A stretch of DNA of 12,001 bases from Holosporaceae bacterium (GTDB lineage: Bacteria > Pseudomonadota > Alphaproteobacteria > UBA3830). The stretch lies in the NCBI GenBank assembly GCA_031284345.1, contig JAITAC010000125.1, forward strand, positions 1 to 12,001, given 5' to 3'. Below the pieces are notes generated by a model. That model did no database searches. It was not told the origin of the DNA and saw nothing but the letters and a program-made list of their open reading frames with translations. How positions within the stretch are numbered: position 1 is the first letter of the stretch; each line of letters opens with the position of its first letter. Shown piece after piece: positions 1 to 5,494 of this stretch. The position numbers were made by a program, and so were the translations under genes.

Positions 1-1
1 A

Positions 2-163
2 AAAGCGACAGATGAATTGTGGTTATGGAGTGTTCCTGACGAAGATCTTTATCAGGTTACCGTAGATCTGGCACCGACCGGCATTTTGCTTTGCGTCAAC
101 AAAGATAATCCTCAAAGATACGACTACGGGGTAAGGCCTGAGGATCAAATAGATCTAACCTAA
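2..163 (+). CDS. C-terminal end of an unrecognised protein (clipped by the window edge)
   Basis: An open plus-strand frame enters from the left edge and ends at TAA 161-163, giving 53 residues. The peptide is acidic and polar with a short hydrophobic strand (VDLAPTGILLCV) and ends in PEDQIDLT. I do not recognise a family. It could be the natural end of an upstream gene or part of the decay that affects the next 400 bases. Composition and codon choice look coding: there is a long run of sense codons, and the other plus frames are broken. No terminator-like hairpin with a T-run follows the stop. The reading frame is clear, the function is not. Confidence 0.55.
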   Translation, partial: KATDELWLWSVPDEDLYQVTVDLAPTGILLCVNKDNPQRYDYGVRPEDQIDLT

Positions 164-270
164 AAACTCTTATCTACATGACAACACTATGTCGATGGCG
201 CTGCTACTGAAGTCAAGACACGGGCCTACCACTACTTCCATGAAAAATCATACGAAGATAGAAAACGAAA

Positions 271-560
271 CTATTTCCGATTCACGCTTTCCTTAAAGTT
301 CTTACCGACCTTGAGCACACAGTTTTTGATGCCAGAACCTGAACAGGCTTGCCAGTCCGAAATTGCGAACGACCCTCTCGCCGTGCTTCTTCGTGGAAAA
401 TCTTCCGAAACCAATTAGGACAATATTCTCTGTTCTGGTTTTGCCAGTGTCTATATGCACGTCTTCAATTTCATTTACGGGGCTCAGTTTCACTGATACA
501 TCCGCCCGAGCGCAATATTCTCCGCAACATGGAAATAGCGATTTGGAGCGACGTCTGGAA
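271..560 (-). pseudogene. HU/IHF-family DNA-binding protein, frameshifted pseudogene
   Basis: Read on the minus strand, the pieces of one HU-type protein appear in order but in different frames. HVAEN lies near 520-535. A segment beginning ADVSVKLSPVNEIED runs into NIVLIGFGRFSTKK and GERVVRN, the signature beta-strand region of HU/IHF. RTGKPVQVLASKTV follows in another frame, then LKVGKNFKESVNRK with TAG at 271-273 in a third. At the RN|RTGKP and KTV|KVGK junctions, restoring one base each gives the expected family sequence (RNPRTGKP and KTV-x-FKVGK), so two single-base deletions explain them. A third frame change sits near 500-520. HU is a 90-100 residue dimeric nucleoid protein; this copy cannot make one. 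The start codon is not visible, so the upper boundary is approximate. Another intact HU gene elsewhere is likely. Confidence 0.8.
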
Positions 561-790
561 TCGTCTATAAATCAGCGTTTGCAGCGGAGGTACGAAAAAT
601 CTCCGTGACCCATGGTTTGGAGAGAAATAGTGGAATTTCGGGAAGATTGGACGCGATGGAGAATAAATACATGGAGCAATTTTGTCGAATTATATTAACA
701 TAGTAGTCAGCAGAGCCTCTGCTACAGCGCATTTCGCGATATCTTTGCATTCTGGCACATAACATAACCGGGTCGAGGGATCATCCCTCG
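561..790. other. Gene-poor spacer between HU pseudogene and tRNA, with two perfect palindromes
   Basis: No supported gene. A 66-residue minus-strand frame (565-765) is open, but it resembles no family and runs into the pseudogene. Two perfect short palindromes are present: AGCAGAG-C-CTCTGCT at 709-723, and CGAGGGA-TCA-TCCCTCG at 774-790, the latter directly abutting the tRNA. The stretch may be decayed sequence. Confidence 0.5.
774..790 (-). terminator. Perfect 7-bp hairpin touching the tRNA 3' end
   Basis: CGAGGGA and TCCCTCG form a perfect 7-bp stem with a 3-nt loop. It starts at the base after the encoded CCA of the tRNA, on the tRNA's downstream side. No uridine run follows on the minus strand (the next bases read ACCCGG), so a classical intrinsic terminator is not shown. 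It could instead guide tRNA 3' processing. The hairpin is certain; its role is inferred. Confidence 0.4.
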
Positions 791-866
791 TGGTGGAGTC
801 AAGGGGAGTCGAACCCCTGACCTCGACGATGCGAACGTCGCGCTCTACCAGCTGAGCTATGACCCC
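791..866 (-). tRNA. tRNA-Ala(CGC), CCA encoded
   Basis: A 76-nt cloverleaf reads on the minus strand from 866. It has acceptor GGGGTCA pairing with TGACTCC, D arm GCTC...GAGC, anticodon stem CGACG/CGTCG around the 7-nt loop TTCGCAT, a 5-nt variable loop AGGTC, and T arm AGGGG-TTCGACT-CCCCT, then discriminator A and a genomic CCA at 791-793. The anticodon CGC (831-833) reads GCG, and the G3-U70 wobble pair is the alanine identity element, so both signals agree. All stems pair fully and the gene looks functional, in contrast to the pseudogene downstream. Confidence 0.95.
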
Positions 867-1095
867 AGATTCCCATACGGAGACCGTCGCATAATGATAT
901 TTTCTCGCAATCAATTTTGTCAGATTTGCTGGTCAAATCCCCATATACAGAGAGTACACTGCAATCTTGCGCTACAACGTAAATGCCTGCAATCTCCCCT
1001 GTTTTTGCAAGAAAAATCACATGCAACTGTCTTATATAAAAGCGCAAGCCGAAACATATACCCGACACTATAGCAAGTACAAATAGCAAAACCAT
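867..1095 (-). CDS. Doubtful one-helix membrane ORF that runs into the tRNA
   Basis: From ATG at 1095 an open frame encodes a hydrophobic segment (MVLLFVLAIVSGICFGL) and then a soluble part containing HVIFLAKTGEIAGIYVV. It has no stop before the tRNA and formally ends at 799 inside it, so the last 20 or so residues of the open frame are tRNA sequence. No Shine-Dalgarno is visible before the ATG. Sense codons continue upstream (DRYI) to a TAG, and an ATG in another frame lies just above (about 1110), so a frameshift near the start is possible. The helix plus the strand-rich segment look more like a gene than noise, but I recognise no family. It could be a truncated gene whose 3' end was replaced by the tRNA segment. 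Confidence 0.3.
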
Positions 1096-1356
1096 TATGT
1101 AACGATCTTTAACATGCTATATTTCGTCTGCTTTTTCAAGCTCAAAATTTCTTCATATCACAAATTTTATGTGGTTTTTTCCTAGAACCATTATACGAAT
1201 ATGAGGAGTTCATTATTTTCAAGAGATGAAAATATAAGCACCAGTTGAGCGGTTGGTGCAAGCACAAACTACGGCAATGCTACGAAACAGTTGCTATAGG
1301 GCAACTATTCTTCAATACGATCAACTATCTTCCACATTAACACTCGCGTCTTGGCG
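1096..1356. other. Intergenic region downstream of the mitofilin-like gene
   Basis: No gene seen on either strand. It holds two short inverted repeats: GCACCA (1238-1243) with TGGTGC (1254-1259), and AGTTGC (1289-1294) with GCAACT (1301-1306, 6-nt loop). The second lies 50 bases past the 3' end of the 1357-2106 gene and could help end that transcript, but no T-run follows it on the minus strand. Confidence 0.4.
1190..1195 (-). promoter_or_regulatory. Possible -10 box (TATAAT) upstream of the small ORF and tRNA
   Basis: A perfect TATAAT reads on the minus strand. A TTGAAA lies upstream at 1217-1222, but the 21-bp spacing is longer than usual, so this is only a candidate. If real, it would drive the 1095 ORF and tRNA-Ala. 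Confidence 0.25.
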
Positions 1357-2106
1357 CTATTTTTTTACAGATGAAAGCACATAACCGGAAATTTCCTGCA
1401 ATTTTTCGTGGCTTATTTTTTTTATTTTGACGATTTTTCGCAGATATTTTGCGCAAGTGCCGATTATACCTTTTTCCTCAGGAAGAGGTGCGGCGTTGGT
1501 TTTTTTTGCAATGTCTTTGACTAGGGAAATTAGTTCTTTGTCCTCGGCAAACGCCGAATAAAAAAGCTCGAGTTCTGGGGCAAAATTTTCATCTTGTTCC
1601 ATTTTATTTTTCAAATTTATCCAGATTTTCCATTTTTTTCTATTTTCCTGAGCCAGATCTTCCAAATTATGAGCGGGAGGGGCATCTGCCAATTTTTTTA
1701 GTTCTGTTTCTGCTATTTGCAGCTGAATTTTTGTATTCTGCGCCATTGTTTTGAGTGTATTTATTATATTTCTGAGGTCATCTAGGGATTTTTTTATTTC
1801 TTCGATTTGGTCGTCGTAATTTTTACCATTGGGAGCAACATTGGCGCCGATAGCATCTACAGTTTTTTGGGGATTATTGGGAGGACTAGTGGGGAGATTT
1901 TCCTTGACATTCCAGTGCACATATGCATATTCGCCAATGACGCAGGCGAGAATCAGGGCGATCACCAGAAAGGCGCAACCGAAGCGGCATTTATGACTTC
2001 CGCCGCAGCATTGATGATGGTCGCAAGATTTTTCAGTGACATCTGTAGTTTCGGTTTCGGTTGTGGATTTTTTTTCTTCCATATTTTTAGTTATATTTTG
2101 GGTCAT
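1357..2106 (-). CDS. Single-pass membrane coiled-coil protein, Mic60/mitofilin-like, with Cys/His-rich N-terminal segment
   Basis: This 249-residue protein has a charged N-terminus, then a Cys/His-rich stretch at about 28-44 (CDHHQCC...HKC..GC), one membrane helix at about 44-63, a linker, and a coiled coil at about 98-142 with heptad-like Ile/Leu spacing. A helical C-terminal part containing NFAPELELFYSAFAEDKEL follows. That order and the F-x-x-E-L motif resemble the short alphaproteobacterial mitofilin/Mic60-like proteins (COG4223 type), which are inner-membrane proteins with a periplasmic coiled coil. The match is by pattern only. Five Cys and three His just before the membrane could bind metal, on the cytoplasmic side if N-in. 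The gene follows gatB by only three bases, so it is co-transcribed. The start ATG has no strong Shine-Dalgarno; Met9 is an alternative. Function is not established. Confidence 0.6.
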   Translation of the reverse strand: MTQNITKNMEEKKSTTETETTDVTEKSCDHHQCCGGSHKCRFGCAFLVIALILACVIGEYAYVHWNVKENLPTSPPNNPQKTVDAIGANVAPNGKNYDDQIEEIKKSLDDLRNIINTLKTMAQNTKIQLQIAETELKKLADAPPAHNLEDLAQENRKKWKIWINLKNKMEQDENFAPELELFYSAFAEDKELISLVKDIAKKTNAAPLPEEKGIIGTCAKYLRKIVKIKKISHEKLQEISGYVLSSVKK

Positions 2107-2109
2107 GTT

Positions 2110-3582
2110 TTAATCTTCGTTGAAAAGTTTTTTTAATATATCATTTAGCAGTTGAGGGTTTGCTTTTCCTTGGGTTTTTTTCATGGCCTGTCCCACGAAG
2201 AATCCGAATAATTTTTCTTTACCATTTTTATATTCGGCGACTTTATCTGGATATTCTGCCAGAACTGATCTGAGGCATTTTTCGATATCGTCGGAGGAGG
2301 TTATTTGTTGCAATCCTTTTTCTTTTACAATTACAGAAGCGGATTTTTTGCTATCCCACATTATTTTCAGGACATCTTTGGCTATTTTTCCGGAGATGAC
2401 ATTAGTTTTTATGAGAGTGATTAATTCGGCGAGGCTTTGGGGGGAGACGTTGCTTTGGCAGATATTTTTTCCATCTTTATTGAGGAGCGAGAAAAGTTCT
2501 CCGAGCATCCAATTGGCCAATATTTTTGCAGTTTCCGAGTCTATGATTGGCAGATGCGCCAGTGCGGCTTCGTAGTAGTCGGCGATTTCCATTTCTGATG
2601 CTATGAGGGAGGCGTCGTAGTGGGGAAGCCCAAATTCCTGCTGCAATCTGGAAGTTTTTGCGTCGGGGAGTTCCGGGATAGTTTTTCGAATTTTATCGAT
2701 TCTCGATTGTTGGACAACTAGTGGAGGGAGATCTGGTTCTGGGAAGTATCGATAATCTTGGGCATCTTCTTTGGAGCGCATTAGTATGGTTCTGCCGTTG
2801 CTCGGATCGAATAGTCGTGTTTCCTGATTCACAACGCCGCCGGACTCTAGGATTTCGATTTGGCGATCCACTTCGAATCCGATGGCAGCCACGATGAATT
2901 TTATGGAATTGACGTTTTTGATTTCTGCGCGAGTGCCGTATTCTGTACCGGGACGATGAATGGAGACGTTGACATCTGCCCGCATACTTCCTTCATCCAT
3001 GTTGCCATCGCAGGTTTTCAGATAGCGCAAAATGGATCGGAGTTTTTTGATAAAGGCGGCTGTTTCTTCAGCACTTCTTATGTCAGGCATGGTTACTATT
3101 TCCATGAGAGCCACTCCGGCGCGATTTAGATCTATGTAGGATTTGGTGGGACTTTGGTCATGAATGCTTTTGCCCGCGTCCTGTTCGACGTGTATGCGTT
3201 CCAAACGAATTTTACGAGCTTCGCCGTTTTCGTCTTCGATTTCCACGTAGCCGCCACTGATTAGCGGATGTTTATATTGGGATATTTGATAGCCCTGGGG
3301 TAAATCGGCATAAAAATAATTTTTTCTATCAAAATGAGAGACTAAATTTACTGTGCCATTGACTCCAAGTCCAGTTTTTATGGCCTGGTCAATGCAAAAA
3401 GAATTTATTACCGGCAATACGCCCGGAAATGCAGCATCCACGAAGGAGACATTTTCGTTGGGAGCAGCTCCGAATTTCGTCGATGCCGCTGAAAATAATT
3501 TTGCATTGGATATTACCTGCGCATGAACTTCCAGACCTATCACCACTTCCCATTTTCCCGTTGATGTTTCTAGGTATTTCAT
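2110..3582 (-). CDS. gatB: Aspartyl/glutamyl-tRNA amidotransferase subunit B
   Basis: The 490-residue product matches the family's usual length. It forms the kinase/transamidase subunit of GatCAB, which activates the side chain of Glu-tRNA(Gln) or Asp-tRNA(Asn) with ATP and amidates it with ammonia from GatA. Visible landmarks are WEVVIGLEVHAQV near residues 11-23, YFYADLPQGYQISQY near 90, the GGYVEIEDENG strand, NRAGVALMEIVTMPD, and the ADVNVS segment. The C-terminal helical tRNA-binding (YqeY-like) domain ends with GQAMKKTQGKANPQLLNDIL. The start ATG overlaps the gatA stop in ATGA, so the two are translationally coupled. No truncation or missing core motif is seen. Confidence 0.96.
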   Translation of the reverse strand: MKYLETSTGKWEVVIGLEVHAQVISNAKLFSAASTKFGAAPNENVSFVDAAFPGVLPVINSFCIDQAIKTGLGVNGTVNLVSHFDRKNYFYADLPQGYQISQYKHPLISGGYVEIEDENGEARKIRLERIHVEQDAGKSIHDQSPTKSYIDLNRAGVALMEIVTMPDIRSAEETAAFIKKLRSILRYLKTCDGNMDEGSMRADVNVSIHRPGTEYGTRAEIKNVNSIKFIVAAIGFEVDRQIEILESGGVVNQETRLFDPSNGRTILMRSKEDAQDYRYFPEPDLPPLVVQQSRIDKIRKTIPELPDAKTSRLQQEFGLPHYDASLIASEMEIADYYEAALAHLPIIDSETAKILANWMLGELFSLLNKDGKNICQSNVSPQSLAELITLIKTNVISGKIAKDVLKIMWDSKKSASVIVKEKGLQQITSSDDIEKCLRSVLAEYPDKVAEYKNGKEKLFGFFVGQAMKKTQGKANPQLLNDILKKLFNED

Positions 3583-5042
3583 ATGGTGATCTCCTTTAGC
3601 GTTGGAAAGTTAGCATTTTGTTCCAGTATGTATCCGCTTTGGATCAGCAGATCCTCCCGAAAGTGCGGCGCGATAAACTGCAGTCCCAGCGGACGATTCA
3701 ATTTATCCAGACATATGGGCACCGAAATTCCCGGGAGTCCGACCATGTTTGCCGTGACCGTGAGCACGTCGTTCAGATACATGCTGACGGGATCCTGTGG
3801 TTCCTCTCCAATGGCAAATGCACTGCTGGGAGTAGTTGGCGTCATTATGATATCCACTTGTTTGAACGACTTTGTAAAATCGTGCTCTATGAGTTTACGC
3901 ACCTGAAGCGCCTTGGTGTAGTAAGCGTCGTAGGAGCCGGCGGATAGTACGTAGGTTCCCACGAGAATTCTCCTTTTGACTTCGTCTCCGAAACCTTCTT
4001 CCCGGGTTTTTTCATACATTTCAATGAGAGATTTTGTTCCGGCGGCTCGAAATCCGTACCTTAGGCCATCATAGCGGGCCAAATTAGCCGACGCCTCTGC
4101 CGGACTAATAATATAATAGGCCGGAAGTGCATATTTGGCATGTGGAAGTGATACCTCAATGATTTCAGCACCGGCACTCCGCATTATATCCATACCTTTT
4201 TTCCAGGCGGCTTCGATTTCAGGCGACATTCCCTCCAGATAATATTCCTTCGGTATGCCAACTTTTATTTTCTCCACTGTTTTTCCCACAAACGATTCAA
4301 AATCCGGAACTGATTCAGCGGAAGATGTGGAGTCTTTCGGATCATAACCGGAGATCACCCGCAAGAATATTGCGGCATCGCGGACTGTCTTTGTCATGGG
4401 GCCCGCCTGATCCAGCGACGACGCAAATGCAACCATTCCGTAGCGGGAGCAACGTCCATAGGTAGGCTTGAGCCCCACAATGCCGGAAAATGCCGCCGGC
4501 TGCCGTACGGATCCACCGGTGTCGGATCCCGTGGCCGCAATACATAAGTGTCCGGCAACCGCAGCTGCGGATCCTCCGGACGACCCTCCCGGCACAAGTT
4601 TTTTATCGCCTTGGCTCCAGGGATTTATTACATTTCCGTAGTGGCTGGTGATGTTCGCGGATCCCATGGCGAATTCGTCCATGTTTGTTTTTCCTAGAAA
4701 AACTGCACCGGCGTCCAGTAATTTTTGCGACACCGTCGATTCAAATGGCGGAATGAAATTGTGGAGCATTTTTGATCCGGCTGTGGTCCGAACTCCTTTC
4801 GTGAGGAAAAGATCCTTAATGGCTAGGGGGATTCCATCTAGCGCTCCTGTCGAGGATTCCAGCGCGATTCTCGAGTCGGATTTTTTCGCCGATTCCAACG
4901 CTTGCTCCTCACTCAGCGTGATAAAAGCATTCAGATGACTAAATCTGCGAATCCTATCCAGAAAACACTTCGTAAGCTCGACGGACGAAAACTTTTTTTT
5001 TAGAAGTCCCCGTCTAGCTTCATAAATAGATAATGTATGCAT
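3579..5042 (-). CDS. gatA: Aspartyl/glutamyl-tRNA amidotransferase subunit A
   Basis: GatA is the glutaminase subunit of GatCAB and an amidase-signature enzyme. With the start at 5042 it has 487 residues, the usual family size. The Ser-cisSer-Lys triad is present: Lys76 in PLAIKDLF, Ser154 in the GGSSGGS loop, and nucleophile Ser178 in GSDTGGSVRQPA. PTYGRCSRYG and the C-terminal PLGLQF segment are also typical. The frame is open up to 5126, but the 28 extra residues lack homology. The internal ATG at 5042 has AGGGG five bases upstream and begins MHTLSIYEAR, so I prefer it. gatB follows with a 4-base overlap. No gatC lies immediately upstream, where many alphaproteobacteria keep it. Confidence 0.96.
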   Translation of the reverse strand: MHTLSIYEARRGLLKKKFSSVELTKCFLDRIRRFSHLNAFITLSEEQALESAKKSDSRIALESSTGALDGIPLAIKDLFLTKGVRTTAGSKMLHNFIPPFESTVSQKLLDAGAVFLGKTNMDEFAMGSANITSHYGNVINPWSQGDKKLVPGGSSGGSAAAVAGHLCIAATGSDTGGSVRQPAAFSGIVGLKPTYGRCSRYGMVAFASSLDQAGPMTKTVRDAAIFLRVISGYDPKDSTSSAESVPDFESFVGKTVEKIKVGIPKEYYLEGMSPEIEAAWKKGMDIMRSAGAEIIEVSLPHAKYALPAYYIISPAEASANLARYDGLRYGFRAAGTKSLIEMYEKTREEGFGDEVKRRILVGTYVLSAGSYDAYYTKALQVRKLIEHDFTKSFKQVDIIMTPTTPSSAFAIGEEPQDPVSMYLNDVLTVTANMVGLPGISVPICLDKLNRPLGLQFIAPHFREDLLIQSGYILEQNANFPTLKEITI

Positions 5043-5203
5043 AAAAACCCCTAATACTCTTCTCGTTTTGAAAACGCAACACCGCCTCCCTGTCTGATAC
5101 AAACGTTGTCGCTTTCGATAGCACAATAATAGAAAATTTTTCAGAGAAAAAAAAGCTTATTATCAAAAGGGTTTTTGAAAGAAAGAGAAAAATGTGTGAT
5201 TTC

Positions 5204-5328
5204 GGATTTTTTATCGGTTTTTTTTACCGGATTTTTTACCGGATTTTTTATCGGATTTTTTTCTGGATTTTTTTATCGGCTTTTTTTACCGGCTTTTTTT
5301 ATCGGCTTTTTTTTTACTGGTTTTTTTA
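5204..5328. repeat. Imperfect tandem repeat of A/T tracts, 12-15 bp unit, about 10 copies
   Basis: Plus-strand units such as ATTTTTTACCGG, ATTTTTTATCGG, CTTTTTTTACCGG and CTTTTTTTATCGG follow each other for about 125 bp. Units differ mainly in the length of the T-run (6-9) and in A/T or C/T substitutions. Nearly every unit keeps a [C/T]GG core. The layout is typical of an array that grows and shrinks by slippage. A-tracts at this spacing may bend DNA, though 12-13 bp is longer than one helical turn. The array lies 160 bp or more upstream of gatA's start and partly within a small lysine-rich minus-strand frame. Confidence 0.9.
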
Positions 5329-5405
5329 AGCGCCTGGCGCCGCGGTGCACCTCTTCCACCAGCTAAAATATTAGCGAAAATTTGTAAAATTTCCGTTAAC
5401 GGCAA
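5286..5405 (-). CDS. Possible small lysine-rich basic peptide (TTG start), perhaps the relic of a longer gene
   Basis: A minus-strand frame from TTG at 5405 encodes 39 residues. An amphipathic start (PLTEILQIFANILAGG) is followed by a basic part (RGAPRRQALKK) and a lysine-rich tail written by the tandem repeat. It has no clear Shine-Dalgarno. Past the stop the repeat still encodes lysine-rich peptide in neighbouring frames (KNPIKNPVKNPVKK), as expected if a lysine-rich tail was broken by homopolymer indels. It resembles the tails of small nucleoid- or RNA-binding proteins in composition only. It is equally possible that this is noncoding sequence that happens to be open. Confidence 0.25.
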   Translation of the reverse strand: MPLTEILQIFANILAGGRGAPRRQALKKTSKKKADKKSR

Positions 5406-5494
5406 AAAAATATAAATTAACGAATTTTAAGGCAGTCGACTTAATGCCACGATATGTGTAGGAATCCGTAGCGTGGCGAGCATCTGCACTATTT

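Larger units (their letters stand above)
5043..5494. other. Intergenic region between the CapD-like gene and gatA
   Basis: Apart from the tandem repeat and the doubtful lysine-rich frame, this 450-bp stretch holds a GC-rich patch at about 5331-5363 with small palindromes (GGCGCC, GGTGCACC). An inverted repeat GCCACG (5446-5451)/CGTGGC (5472-5477) lies just past the 3' end of the CapD-like gene. It has a 20-nt loop and no T-run, so a terminator is not shown. No gatC is seen here. A clear promoter for gatA was not identified. Confidence 0.5.

Noticed and set aside
349..608. Two overlapping plus-strand frames, one with a signal-peptide-like start
   Set aside because: They are antisense to the HU pseudogene, whose protein signature on the minus strand is far stronger.
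709..723. 15-base palindrome AGCAGAG-C-CTCTGCT as a possible operator
   Set aside because: It is perfect, but there is no promoter or gene start beside it, so a regulatory role cannot be supported.
565..765. 66-residue minus-strand frame
   Set aside because: No family resemblance and no ribosome binding site. It overlaps a decayed region and ends near the HU remnant.
690..914. 74-residue minus-strand frame
   Set aside because: It reads straight through the tRNA in another frame; the peptide IAQLVERDVRIVEVRGSTPL is a well-known artefact of translating tRNA genes.
1807..2136. 109-residue plus-strand frame with hydrophobic stretches
   Set aside because: It is antisense to the membrane-protein gene at 1357-2106, which has a coherent helix and coiled coil and operon spacing.
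5043..5126. N-terminal extension of GatA to an ATG at 5126
   Set aside because: The 28 extra residues are basic and unlike any GatA start, whereas the ATG at 5042 has a good ribosome binding site and gives the family length.
5204..5328. CRISPR-like array
   Set aside because: Units are contiguous 12-15 bp low-complexity repeats with no unique spacers.
5175..5366. Plus-strand frame rich in FFTGFF repeats
   Set aside because: It is the translation of the T-tract tandem repeat. The phenylalanine-rich low complexity has no family resemblance, and the repeat's indels fit noncoding drift better.
5446..5477. GCCACG/CGTGGC inverted repeat as a terminator of the CapD-like gene
   Set aside because: The loop is 20 bases and no T-run follows on the transcribed side.
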